Shown here: piece by piece, positions 1 to 6,529 of the stretch | How positions within the stretch are numbered: the stretch's first letter is position 1 | Layout: each line of letters begins with the position of its first letter | Assembly: GCA_030917225.1 (NCBI GenBank) | Contig: JAUPVD010000280.1 | Span: 1-8,669, forward strand | Direction: 5' to 3' | Length of the DNA: 8,669 nt | Source: Pseudomonadota bacterium | GTDB taxonomy: Bacteria; Pseudomonadota; Gammaproteobacteria; Burkholderiales; Rhodocyclaceae | Translations under genes and position numbers: made by a program | The notes under the pieces: model-generated | Database searches by the model: none | Seen by the model: only the letters and a program-made list of their open reading frames with translations | Told to the model about the DNA's origin: nothing

Positions 1-543
1 CAACTGATGTTTGTCAGCGCCAACGCACTGGCGGCTTGGCTGGTCCTGCAGACCAAGAAGCACCACGAGGACATCCCGACCTTCCGTTACGCCGAGGGCA
101 TCGGCGCTTTCGTTGCGGTGAATCTGGTGCTGATCTTCGTTTTCCCGCCGTTCGAACCGTATCAGTCACTGCAGCGGAACATGGGCTCCACGTTCGACAG
201 TTTCTACTTTGTGTTCGGCGATCGCTCAAAACGCCCCTTCTACACGCCATTGCTGCAACTGGAGGTGATGTGGGTGATGATCAATGCGCTGGCCTTGTGG
301 CTGCTGTTCAATGCGGTCAAGCGGAACGACGACGCGACCCGGAACAAGATCCTGGAACTCGCCGAGGCGCTGCCTGACGACCAGCTGGAAAAAATCACCG
401 CCGAGATCAAGCATCGCATTGAAGAACACCATGCGCACGAACAGCCGGCGATCGGACGAGGCAATGATCGTCGCCATCAGGACGACCATGACTACTCCGG
501 CCAGGACCGCCGTACCGGGCAGGACCGGCGCGACCGGCGCTGA
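1..543 (+). CDS. Membrane protein of unknown function, 5' end cut by the window
   Basis: The frame is open from base 1 and ends at TGA 541-543, so the gene probably begins upstream. The first in-window ATG is at 7 and has no visible ribosome binding site. Counting from that ATG (178 residues), hydrophobic segments lie at about 1-15 (probably the end of a helix starting upstream), 31-49 and 83-104, giving an integral inner-membrane protein with at least three spans. A charged, probably helical stretch follows at about 108-141. The tail (about 152-178) is very hydrophilic, with four Asp-Arg-Arg triplets. I recognise no catalytic motif and do not know the family. It stops 77 bases before gcdH and is not obviously cotranscribed with it. 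The reading frame is secure; the function is unknown. Confidence 0.75.
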   Translation, partial: QLMFVSANALAAWLVLQTKKHHEDIPTFRYAEGIGAFVAVNLVLIFVFPPFEPYQSLQRNMGSTFDSFYFVFGDRSKRPFYTPLLQLEVMWVMINALALWLLFNAVKRNDDATRNKILELAEALPDDQLEKITAEIKHRIEEHHAHEQPAIGRGNDRRHQDDHDYSGQDRRTGQDRRDRR

Positions 544-570
544 AGCCTGATCAGCGATGCGCCCAGTGTG

Positions 571-613
571 GTTACAATACCGGATCGCCGATAATTGATC
601 CGACCGATCCGAC
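571..613 (+). promoter_or_regulatory. Possible gcdH promoter/operator region with GATCCG repeats
   Basis: The 77-base gap before gcdH holds two weak -10-like hexamers, TACAAT (573-578) and GATAAT (590-595), neither with a good -35 partner. Around them is an inverted repeat, CGGATC (581-586) with GATCCG (597-602). A second GATCCGAC copy at 606-613 directly repeats the one at 597-604. This could be an operator for a regulator of gcdH, but that is inference. No purine-rich ribosome binding site precedes the gcdH ATG. Confidence 0.25.
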
Positions 614-620
614 ACGCCAC

Positions 621-1793
621 ATGAGCCGATTTATCTGGGAAGACCCGCTGCTGCTTGATGCGCAACTGAGCGAAGAAGAGCGCATGGTTCGCGACGCGGC
701 CCGTAGCTGGGCGCAAGAGCGACTGGCACCACGCGTGCTCGAAGCATTCCGCCACGAGAAGACTGACACCAGCATCTTCCGCGAAATGGGCGACCTCGGC
801 CTGCTTGGTTCGACCATTTCCGGTTATGGCTGCCCGGGCGCTTCCTATGTGGTTTATGGCCTGGTCGCGCGCGAGATCGAGCGCGTCGACTCCGGCTATC
901 GGTCGATGATGAGCGTGCAGTCCTCGCTGGCCATGTACCCGATTTCCGCCTTTGGCTCCGAAGCGCAGAAACAGCGTTGGCTGCCGAAAATGGCGACCGG
1001 CGAATTGATCGGCTGCTTCGGCCTGACCGAACCCGACCACGGCTCCGACCCTGGCTCGATGGCCACGCGGGCGAAGAAGGTGGCCGGCGGCTGGTCGCTC
1101 TCCGGCAGCAAGATGTGGATCACCAATTCGCCGATCGCCGATGTGATGGTGGTGTGGGCCAAGGATGACGAAGGCGTGATCAAGGGCTTTCTGCTCGAAA
1201 AGGGCATGAAGGGTCTGTCGACCCCGGCCATCCACGGCAAGATGGGCCTGCGCGCCTCGATCACCGGCGAGATCGTGATGGACGAGGTGTTCGTTCCGGA
1301 CGACAACCTGCTGCCGAACGTTTCCGGCCTCAAAGGCCCGTTCATGTGCCTCAACTCGGCACGCTACGGCATTGCCTGGGGTGCCATGGGTGCCGCCGAG
1401 TTCTGCTGGCACGCGGCGCGCCAGAACACGCTCGACCGCAAGCAGTTCGACCGCCCGCTTGCCGCCAACCAGCTGATCCAGAAGAAACTGGCCGACATGC
1501 AGACGGAAATCGCACTCGGCCTGCAGGGCGCGCTGCGCCTCGGCCGCCTCAAGGACGAAGGCGCCGATGCGCCGGAAATGACCTCGCTGATGAAGCGCAA
1601 CAACTGTGGCAAGGCGCTCGACATTGCCCGGCTGGCGCGCGACATGCACGGTGGCAACGGCATCTCCGACGAGTTCGGCGTTGTCCGCCACATGCTCAAC
1701 CTTGAGGTCGTGAATACCTACGAGGGGACGCACGACGTCCACGCCCTGATCCTCGGCCGAGCCCAGACGGGCATTGCCGCATTTGCCAACTAG
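621..1793 (+). CDS. gcdH: Glutaryl-CoA dehydrogenase (FAD, acyl-CoA dehydrogenase family)
   Basis: The 390-residue protein matches from memory the mature mitochondrial/bacterial glutaryl-CoA dehydrogenases along its whole length. The family oxidises and decarboxylates glutaryl-CoA to crotonyl-CoA, passing electrons to ETF, in the breakdown of lysine, tryptophan or benzoyl-CoA. Visible signatures are [13 protein letters not shown] (90-102, with Arg94, the residue that binds the substrate carboxylate in the human enzyme), [14 protein letters not shown] (131-144, flavin/substrate loop), KMWITNSP (164-171), [10 protein letters not shown] (284-293), [12 protein letters not shown] (340-351) and [16 protein letters not shown] (365-380), where Glu368 is the catalytic base. 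The N-terminus (FIWEDPLLL) aligns with the family, so ATG 621 is the start even though no Shine-Dalgarno motif precedes it. The usual partner genes (CoA transferase, LysR regulator) are not in the window. A lipoprotein gene starts 10 bases after the stop and probably shares its transcript. Confidence 0.95.
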   Translation: MSRFIWEDPLLLDAQLSEEERMVRDAARSWAQERLAPRVLEAFRHEKTDTSIFREMGDLGLLGSTISGYGCPGASYVVYGLVAREIERVDSGYRSMMSVQSSLAMYPISAFGSEAQKQRWLPKMATGELIGCFGLTEPDHGSDPGSMATRAKKVAGGWSLSGSKMWITNSPIADVMVVWAKDDEGVIKGFLLEKGMKGLSTPAIHGKMGLRASITGEIVMDEVFVPDDNLLPNVSGLKGPFMCLNSARYGIAWGAMGAAEFCWHAARQNTLDRKQFDRPLAANQLIQKKLADMQTEIALGLQGALRLGRLKDEGADAPEMTSLMKRNNCGKALDIARLARDMHGGNGISDEFGVVRHMLNLEVVNTYEGTHDVHALILGRAQTGIAAFAN

Positions 1794-1803
1794 GAACGCA
1801 GGA

Positions 1804-2220
1804 ATGTCCATGCACAAACTGCTTCTCGCACTGCCACTGACGCTGGCCCTCACCGGCTGCGACATCATCCAGCAGCAGATGGGGATCGAAGACCAGGGCG
1901 CCAAGGCGGCCAAGGTGGAAGCCGAGGGCAAGGCCGTCGGCGGCGCCTGCCGCCACTCCGGCCGCGCCATCGAGGACTGCTACGCCATCTATCACTGGTT
2001 GCCGAAAGCGCCTGTCTTTGCCGGCTGGCAGGAGATGGACACCTACATGCGCACCAACAAGATCGAGGAAGTTGAACCGCAACTGCCGCCGCCGCTGCCG
2101 CCGGGAACGCGGCGCAAGGCCGTGGAAGAGCCGGCTGCCGCAAAAACGGAAAAAGCCACCGATAAGGCAAGCGACAAGACAGCTGACAAGGCCGCCGACA
2201 AGAAGACGGAAAAGCGCTGA
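1804..2220 (+). CDS. Small lipoprotein with a charged (Lys/Asp/Glu) C-terminal helix
   Basis: A 138-residue protein of unknown function. Start ATG 1804 has AGGA (1792-1795, overlapping the gcdH stop) 8 bases upstream. ATG 1810 is an alternative, with AGGA at 1800-1803. A signal peptide (Lys5, then Leu/Ala-rich) ends in the lipobox LTGC, so Cys19 should be lipidated after export. Asp20 at position +2 is the classical inner-membrane retention signal in enterobacteria; whether it acts so here is uncertain. The globular part (about 30-90) contains Cys49 and Cys59, which could form a disulfide in the periplasm, and aromatic-rich YHWLPK. A Pro-rich linker (92-100) leads to a tail of tetrapeptides that nearly all have an acidic third residue and end in Lys (114-137). 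It is probably cotranscribed with gcdH and closed by the hairpin at 2246-2276. No enzyme motif is seen. Confidence 0.85.
   Translation: MSMHKLLLALPLTLALTGCDIIQQQMGIEDQGAKAAKVEAEGKAVGGACRHSGRAIEDCYAIYHWLPKAPVFAGWQEMDTYMRTNKIEEVEPQLPPPLPPGTRRKAVEEPAAAKTEKATDKASDKTADKAADKKTEKR
2143..2214 (+). repeat. Six degenerate 12-bp units encoding XX(D/E)K repeats
   Basis: Inside the lipoprotein gene, six consecutive 12-base units encode tetrapeptides of the pattern XX(D/E)K: KTEK, ATDK, ASDK, TADK, AADK, KTEK. The four central DNA units (2155-2202) are clearly related, each ending in GAYAAG; the outer two diverge. The pattern suggests expansion by tandem duplication, with the protein pattern kept while the bases drifted. 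Confidence 0.7.
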
Positions 2221-2245
2221 CGCAGTCTTGAAACCGGCCGGATAG

Positions 2246-2276
2246 CGGGGCGCACGATGAACAATCGTGCGCCCCG
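2246..2276 (+). terminator. Strong hairpin after the gcdH-lipoprotein unit
   Basis: A perfect 13-bp GC-rich stem (2246-2258 paired with 2264-2276) with a 5-base loop GAACA lies 25 bases after the lipoprotein stop. It is followed on the plus strand by TTTCATTT, a modest U tract. It also lies 6 bases beyond the stop of the convergent reductase gene, but there is no T run on that side, so it mainly suits the plus strand. Confidence 0.75.
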
Positions 2277-2282
2277 TTTCAT

Positions 2283-3320
2283 TTACGGCGCCGGGTTGGT
2301 AAAGCGCAGGTGAATGGCATCGACAGCTTCAAGCACCGCCGGTGAAAGCCTGCATTCCCAAGCCCCCAGGTTTTCTTCCAACTGCGCCATGGTGGTCGCG
2401 CCGATGATGGTGCTGGTGACACACCAGCGGCGATAGCACCAGGCCAGCGCCAGCTGTGCCGGTGTCAGCCCGTGTTCGCGCGCCAATGCCGCATAGGCGG
2501 CAACGGCGGGCGCCACATTCGGTTTCGAATAGCGCTGGGCAAAACCGGAGAACAGCGTGGCACGACCCTTGGCCTGCGGATCGTCGAGATACTTTGCGGA
2601 AAGCAGGCCGAAGCCAAGGGGCGAATAGGCGAGGAGACTCACCGACTCCCGGCTGCAGACTTCGGTCAGGCCGGTGTCGTACGTGCGGTTGAGCAGGTTG
2701 TAGGCGTTCTGCGTCGACACCACGCGCGGCAAGCCGTGCTCCTCGGCGAGCCGGGTGAACTGCATGACGCCCCACGGATGTTCGTTGGAGAGGCCGACAT
2801 AGCGAATCTTGCCCGCCTTGACCATAGTTGCCAGCACCTCCAGCGTCTCGCGGATCGGCGTGCTGTCGCGCTCCTTCTCGGGCTCATACTGCCACTGCCC
2901 GAACATCGGCTGATTGCGCGCCGGCCAGTGCAACTGATAGAGGTCGACGTAGTCCGTCTGCAGACGCTTCAGCGAGCCTTCCAGCGCCGCCGTCAGGTTC
3001 GCCGCGTCGAACCCGGTGGGGCCACCGCGTATCCACGAAAGCGAACGGCCGGGACCGGTCGCTTTCGTGGCCAGCACGACCCGGTCGCGCGCCTGCCGCT
3101 TCAGCCAGGTGCCGACGATCTGCTCGGTCTTCCCATAGCTGTCGGCCGTCGGCGGCACGGCGTACATTTCGGCGGTGTCGACAAAGTTGATGCCGGCCGC
3201 CAAGGCCCGATCCAACTGCACATGCCCCTCGGCTTCGGTGTTCTGCTGGCCAAAAGTCATCGTGCCCAGGCAGAGGCGGGTAACACGCAGTGGAGAGGTG
3301 CCCAAATTCACTTGATCCAT
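2283..3320 (-). CDS. tas: NADP(H)-dependent aldo/keto reductase, Tas-like
   Basis: A 345-residue TIM-barrel aldo/keto reductase that resembles E. coli Tas over its full length (Tas has 346 residues). Numbered from ATG 3320, the family catalytic tetrad is visible: Asp48 and Tyr53 in FVDTAEMY, Lys86 in LATKATGPGR, and His131 in YQLHWP. Other family blocks are LCLGTMTFG (17-25), LKRLQTDYVDLYQ (117-129), KIRYVGLSNE, TQNAYNLLNR, LLAYSPLGFG and the cofactor-binding STIIGATTM near the C-terminus. Family members reduce aldehydes or ketones with NADPH in the cytoplasm; the physiological substrate is unknown. ATG 3320 is preferred over the in-frame GTG at 3323 because AGGAGG lies 5 bases before the ATG but only about 2 before the GTG. 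The gene converges on the gcdH unit, diverges from the GGDEF gene, and appears to be transcribed alone. Confidence 0.88.
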   Translation of the reverse strand: MDQVNLGTSPLRVTRLCLGTMTFGQQNTEAEGHVQLDRALAAGINFVDTAEMYAVPPTADSYGKTEQIVGTWLKRQARDRVVLATKATGPGRSLSWIRGGPTGFDAANLTAALEGSLKRLQTDYVDLYQLHWPARNQPMFGQWQYEPEKERDSTPIRETLEVLATMVKAGKIRYVGLSNEHPWGVMQFTRLAEEHGLPRVVSTQNAYNLLNRTYDTGLTEVCSRESVSLLAYSPLGFGLLSAKYLDDPQAKGRATLFSGFAQRYSKPNVAPAVAAYAALAREHGLTPAQLALAWCYRRWCVTSTIIGATTMAQLEENLGAWECRLSPAVLEAVDAIHLRFTNPAP

Positions 3321-3324
3321 CACG

Positions 3325-3331
3325 ACCTCCT
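3325..3331 (-). promoter_or_regulatory. Near-perfect Shine-Dalgarno of the reductase gene
   Basis: On the minus strand this reads AGGAGGT, the full anti-16S match. Its position decides for ATG 3320 as start, since the GTG at 3323 would be only one base from its end. Confidence 0.75.
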
Positions 3332-3341
3332 TTTGCTCCGG

Positions 3342-3370
3342 ATTTTACGCAAAACACCAGACGCTTCCAG
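3342..3370 (-). promoter_or_regulatory. Candidate sigma-70 promoter for the reductase
   Basis: On the minus strand, CTGGAA (3370-3365; 3 of 6 to TTGACA) and TAAAAT (3347-3342; 5 of 6 to TATAAT) are 17 bases apart. Transcription would start near 3335, just upstream of the Shine-Dalgarno, giving a short leader of about 15-20 bases. The -10 and spacing are good; the -35 is weak. Confidence 0.45.
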
Positions 3371-3425
3371 CTATTGCAGATAGAATTCAAGCATCACTCA
3401 CGTATCACATCTGCATTGACCACAC

Positions 3426-3431
3426 AGGGGA
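3426..3431 (+). promoter_or_regulatory. Ribosome binding site of the GGDEF gene
   Basis: AGGGGA touches the in-frame ATG at 3432 directly, too close to serve it, but lies 9 bases before the next in-frame ATG at 3441. This favours 3441 as the start. Confidence 0.5.
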
Positions 3432-3440
3432 ATGAGCGGC

Positions 3441-4076
3441 ATGTGCGATCCTGTAACCCTACTGCTGTTGGCGATAGCGCTGGCAGCCCCGGTGGCCGTA
3501 TGGGCCTGGCGACTGAAACTTCGTCTGGACAGCGCCATCGCGGTCAAGGAAGACGCCGAGTCTCGCCTCAAGAGCATGGCGCAACACGACCCGCTGACCG
3601 GCTTGCCCAATCGCCTGCTGATCGCCGACCGTCTTTCGCAGGCCATCTACAGGGCTGAGCGGCAGGGCCGCAAGGTGGCCGTCTGCTTCATCGACCTCAT
3701 CGGCTTCAAGAAGGTCAACGATGACTACGGCCTGGATACCGGAGACGCCCTGCTGGCCGCACTCGGTCAGCGCGCCGCCTTGCGCCTGCGCGCGACCGAT
3801 TCGGTCGGTCGCCTTGGCGGGGATGCGCTGGTGCTGGTGCTTGAAGACATCGACGATGCAGACGCGGCACTCGGCCTCGCCCGGGACGTCCAGCAGCTCA
3901 TTTGCGAGCCGATGGAAGTTAGTGGCCACTCATGCTCCGTTGGTGCAAGCGTGGGCATCGCGATTTACCCGGATCATGGCAGCAACACCCCGACGCTGCT
4001 CCGCAAGGCGGATAACGCGATGTACCAGGCCAAGCGCGATGGCAGCGGTCAGGTCCTGGTATTTGCCGGCGACTGA
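3441..4076 (+). CDS. Membrane-anchored GGDEF protein with degenerate GGDAL signature
   Basis: A 211-residue protein (214 if ATG 3432 is used). Numbered from ATG 3441: one hydrophobic segment at about 4-23 (VTLLLLAIALAAP...), a charged helical linker at about 25-47, then a complete-length GGDEF domain starting at DPLTGLPNR (50-58) and ending at ADNAMYQAKR near the C-terminus. GGDEF domains make c-di-GMP from two GTP. Here the signature is GGDAL (126-130), lacking the Glu and Phe. Two more positions differ from the usual family pattern: DLI for DLD (Ile87) and YGL for GH (Leu98). Metal ligand Asp85, Asn93 and the GD at 101-102 remain. RATD (117-120), five residues before the signature, matches the RxxD inhibitory site that binds c-di-GMP. 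I infer a catalytically weak or inactive protein that may sense c-di-GMP. No PAS, HAMP or EAL domain is present. The gene stands alone between the reductase and rhlE. Confidence 0.88.
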   Translation: MCDPVTLLLLAIALAAPVAVWAWRLKLRLDSAIAVKEDAESRLKSMAQHDPLTGLPNRLLIADRLSQAIYRAERQGRKVAVCFIDLIGFKKVNDDYGLDTGDALLAALGQRAALRLRATDSVGRLGGDALVLVLEDIDDADAALGLARDVQQLICEPMEVSGHSCSVGASVGIAIYPDHGSNTPTLLRKADNAMYQAKRDGSGQVLVFAGD

Positions 4077-4101
4077 TCTCCGGAAGCCGGCTCGAACCGT
4101 G

Positions 4102-4107
4102 TATAAT
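4102..4107 (+). promoter_or_regulatory. Perfect -10 box upstream of rhlE
   Basis: TATAAT at 4102-4107 is an exact sigma-70 -10 hexamer. No good -35 lies 16-18 bases upstream (around 4078-4085, Cys/Gly-codon-like GC-rich sequence), and no canonical TGn extension is present (TG directly abuts the box). Transcription would begin at about 4112-4116, giving a leader of about 37-41 bases before the rhlE ATG. Confidence 0.6.
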
Positions 4108-4115
4108 TGCGGTCT

Positions 4116-4163
4116 ATGCCATTGATTACAAATTCGTTTGAAAGCCACGCCGATGCGTTTTGA
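4116..4163 (+). other. Possible 15-codon leader ORF overlapping the rhlE start
   Basis: ATG 4116 opens a 15-codon frame ([15 protein letters not shown]) ending at TGA 4161-4163, 11 bases past the start of the rhlE ATG and in another frame. It lies so close to the predicted transcription start that it would be leaderless or nearly so. The rhlE ATG itself has no clear Shine-Dalgarno, so translation could be coupled by terminating and re-initiating ribosomes. This may be chance: short ORFs are common. Confidence 0.25.
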
Positions 4164-5634
4164 CGAGCTCGGCCTCGCGCCAGAAATTCTCCGCGCCATC
4201 GTTGACCAAGGCTACACCGAGCCTACCCCGATCCAGCAGCAGGCCATTCCGCTGGTCATGGCCGGTCAGGACATCATGGGCGGCGCCCAGACAGGTACCG
4301 GCAAGACGGCAGCCTTCACGCTGCCCTTGCTGCAGCGCCTGCTGCCGCATGCCAGCCCGAGCCCGTCGCCAGCACGCCACCCGGTGCGTGCGCTGATCCT
4401 CGCGCCGACCCGCGAACTGGCCATTCAGGTTCACGAGAACCTGGCGACCTACGCCAAATACACGTCGTTTCGCACCATCTGCGTCTATGGCGGCGTCGAT
4501 ATCAAGCCGCAGATCGAGGCCATCCGCAAAGGCGTCGAATTCCTTGTCGCCACACCGGGCCGGCTGCTCGATCTGGTCGAGCAGAAATGCCTGAACTTCC
4601 AGAGCGTACAGGCCCTCGTCCTCGACGAAGCTGACCGCATGCTGGACATGGGCTTCATCCCGGACGTGACGCGCATCATCAATCTGCTGCCGAAAGACAC
4701 CCGCCAGAGCCTGCTGTTCTCGGCCACCTTCTCGGAGGAGATCAAGAAGCTCGCCGACAAGATGCTGAAGAATCCGGTACTGGTCGAAGTCGCCAAGCGC
4801 AATACCGTCTCGGAAACCATCACCCACCGCGTGCACCCGGTGGCTGCCGAAGCGAAGCGCGCGCTGCTCAAGCGCCTGCTCAAGTCGGACGAATTCGATC
4901 AGGTGCTGGTCTTCACCCGTACCAAGCAGGAAACCGGCCGCCTCGCGCGTGAGCTGGTCAGCGCCGGCATCGCTGCCGACGCCATCCACGGCGACAAGTC
5001 GCAGCTGGAGCGCCTGAAGGCGCTGGAAGCGTTCAAGGATGGCTCGGTCAAGGTGCTGGTCGCCACCGACGTCGCCGCGCGCGGCCTCGACATTGACGAA
5101 CTGCCGCACGTCATCAACTTCGAGCTGCCACACACGCCCGAGGACTACGTGCACCGCATCGGACGTACTGGCCGTGCCGGCAAGAAGGGCACCGCCATAT
5201 CACTGGTCTCCGCCGACGAGGTGCAGTATCTGGTCGATATCGAAAAGCTGATCAAGATCAGTGTCGAACAGGTGGTGATAGCGGGCTTCGAACCTGAATA
5301 CGACTACGAATACCCGCCCACCGGACGCAAGAAGCACCACCGCCGCCCGGAGCCGGCAGCACCGGCTGCAGCCCCCCGCCGCGAGCCTTATGCCGGCCGC
5401 GAACCCCGCGAATCGCGCGAGCCCAGGGATTCAAGAAATTCACGCGAACAGCATCGCCCCAAGCGCAGCACCGTCGCCCCCGATGGTTTCGATTTCAGCG
5501 CGCCGTATGTCGCCAAGGATCTCGAGCCGCGCGGCGAGATTCCGGTCGACGATCATGCCCCGCAAAAACCTGATCCACACAAGCCGAAAAAGCCAGTCGC
5601 CGCGCTTCTCGGCGGCTTCGGCAAGCGCCACTAG
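4153..5634 (+). CDS. rhlE: DEAD-box ATP-dependent RNA helicase RhlE
   Basis: A 493-residue protein from ATG 4153; its opening [14 protein letters not shown] matches the usual RhlE N-terminus, so the in-frame TTG at 4138 is rejected. All helicase motifs are intact: Q motif (about 3-28, YTEPTPIQ), I AQTGTGKT (45-52), Ia PTRELA (85-90), GG (113-114), Ib TPGR (134-137), II DEAD (158-161), III SAT (190-192), IV VFTRTK (253-258), [11 protein letters not shown] (304-313) and [10 protein letters not shown] (334-341). RhlE proteins unwind RNA duplexes with ATP and act in ribosome maturation, RNA decay and cold growth. The tail (about 391-493) is low-complexity, rich in Arg, Lys, Glu, Pro and His, and probably binds RNA. 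It ends in [11 protein letters not shown]. The gene has its own TATAAT promoter and the terminator at 5647-5687, so it appears monocistronic. DbpA, SrmB and CsdA/DeaD are less likely because their C-terminal domains are absent. Confidence 0.93.
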   Translation: MRFDELGLAPEILRAIVDQGYTEPTPIQQQAIPLVMAGQDIMGGAQTGTGKTAAFTLPLLQRLLPHASPSPSPARHPVRALILAPTRELAIQVHENLATYAKYTSFRTICVYGGVDIKPQIEAIRKGVEFLVATPGRLLDLVEQKCLNFQSVQALVLDEADRMLDMGFIPDVTRIINLLPKDTRQSLLFSATFSEEIKKLADKMLKNPVLVEVAKRNTVSETITHRVHPVAAEAKRALLKRLLKSDEFDQVLVFTRTKQETGRLARELVSAGIAADAIHGDKSQLERLKALEAFKDGSVKVLVATDVAARGLDIDELPHVINFELPHTPEDYVHRIGRTGRAGKKGTAISLVSADEVQYLVDIEKLIKISVEQVVIAGFEPEYDYEYPPTGRKKHHRRPEPAAPAAAPRREPYAGREPRESREPRDSRNSREQHRPKRSTVAPDGFDFSAPYVAKDLEPRGEIPVDDHAPQKPDPHKPKKPVAALLGGFGKRH

Positions 5635-5646
5635 GCGCGTCCCGAA

Positions 5647-5687
5647 AAACGAAAACGGCCCCGTTTGCAGCGGGGCCGTTTTCGTTT
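5647..5687. terminator. Bidirectional terminator between rhlE and the PP2C operon
   Basis: A perfect 17-bp stem (5647-5663 with 5671-5687) and 7-base loop TTTGCAG lies 12 bases after the rhlE stop and 28 bases beyond the stop of the converging PP2C gene. The stem has a GC-rich core (CGGCCCCG) and A/T-rich ends, so transcripts of either strand end the hairpin with U-rich sequence (TTTTCGTTT on plus, TTTTT on minus). Confidence 0.85.
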
Positions 5688-5715
5688 CGGATGAATGCCC
5701 TGCGGACTGCCGCAG

Positions 5716-6474
5716 CTATTTCTTGGCCGGCACCTCGACCAGTCGGAGAATGGCAACTGAAACGTTGTCGCCCTCGCCATTGGCCCGATCGCGAGCACGG
5801 CTGATCAGCGTCGACGCTGCTTCACGCGCCGGGAAGGCGGCAACGACACCGGCCAGCTCGGCATCGCTGAAATAACCCCATAGACCATCGGAGCAGAGCA
5901 GGAAGCTGTCGCCCCCTTGCAGGTCTTCGGCTTCCCCGTAGGCAATTTTCGGCGGTTCGCCACCGCCCATCGAAGTCAGCAGGATGTTCCGGTTGGGATG
6001 GACCAGCGCCTGCTCCGGCGTGATCTTGCCTTCACTGATCAGGTGCTCGACATAGGAATGGTCAGTGGTACGGAAAAAAGGCTTGTCGCCGCGAAACCGG
6101 TACAACCGGCTGTCGCCGCAATGCGCCCAACTGACTTTTCCCGGCTGCAGCAACAGCATCACCGCCGTGCTGTGCGGATCTTTCTCGTTCACCATGCGCA
6201 TCGCCTTGATCATGGTGTGCGCTTCCTGGATGCTGGCCTCCAGCATCGTGCGCGGCAACTCTTCCTTGACCGAATAGTGTTCGAGATTATTTTTTGCGGT
6301 ATACAGCACCTGTTCGGCAGCCAGCGCGCCGCCGGCATGCCCCCCCATGCCGTCGGCGACGACGGCCAGCGCTACGCCACCCCGTTTGGGGTGTGGGAAT
6401 ATTCCGACACGGTCCTGCTGCTCTTTGCGATCACCAATATGCTGTGAAACGCAGGCATCTATTGAAATTGGCAT
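5716..6474 (-). CDS. PP2C-family (PPM) Ser/Thr protein phosphatase
   Basis: A 252-residue single-domain metal-dependent phosphatase of the bacterial PrpC/PstP/Stp type. It would remove phosphate from Ser/Thr of proteins in the cytoplasm using two Mn or Mg ions. Motifs from ATG 6474: GDRKEQQDR (14-22, Asp21; this departs from the more usual NQD/NED form), VVADGMGGHAGG (38-49, Asp41-Gly42), STAVMLLL (102-109), AHCGDSRLYRFR (117-128), TTDHSYV (136-142), LLCSDGLWGYFSD (192-204, Asp196) and GEGDNVSVAIL (233-243, Asp236-Asn237). All metal-binding Asp residues are present. There is no signal peptide or membrane span. The frame stays open upstream to 6726, but that part overlaps the preceding gene and lacks family sequence. 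Purine-rich AGGAAGGGGAGG lies 2 bases before ATG 6474. It is the last gene of the minus-strand operon, 55 bases after the unknown 98-residue gene. No partner kinase is in the window. Confidence 0.92.
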   Translation of the reverse strand: MPISIDACVSQHIGDRKEQQDRVGIFPHPKRGGVALAVVADGMGGHAGGALAAEQVLYTAKNNLEHYSVKEELPRTMLEASIQEAHTMIKAMRMVNEKDPHSTAVMLLLQPGKVSWAHCGDSRLYRFRGDKPFFRTTDHSYVEHLISEGKITPEQALVHPNRNILLTSMGGGEPPKIAYGEAEDLQGGDSFLLCSDGLWGYFSDAELAGVVAAFPAREAASTLISRARDRANGEGDNVSVAILRLVEVPAKK

Positions 6475-6476
6475 TG

Positions 6477-6488
6477 CCTCCCCTTCCT
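6477..6488 (-). promoter_or_regulatory. Purine-rich ribosome binding site of the PP2C gene
   Basis: On the minus strand AGGAAGGGGAGG ends 2 bases before ATG 6474; the AGGAAG part gives the better spacing. It supports 6474 over the longer upstream frame. A small imperfect hairpin (GCGGAA 6492-6497 with TTCCGC 6508-6513) lies just upstream in the message. Confidence 0.6.
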
Positions 6489-6529
6489 CGGGCGGAAGGA
6501 TATCACTTTCCGCATAGACCAGAGATAGG

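Noticed and set aside
492..1970. 492-codon open frame on the minus strand opposite gcdH
   Set aside because: It is an antisense shadow of a convincing gcdH in GC-rich DNA. Its translation is rich in His/Arg/Ala/Val with no recognisable domain, and it runs across the gcdH/lipoprotein junction.
4138..4152. TTG start adding five residues to RhlE
   Set aside because: The family N-terminus begins at the ATG at 4153, and the TTG has no ribosome binding site.
4126..5154. 342-codon minus-strand frame opposite rhlE
   Set aside because: It is a shadow of the helicase core; the plus strand carries all DEAD-box motifs.
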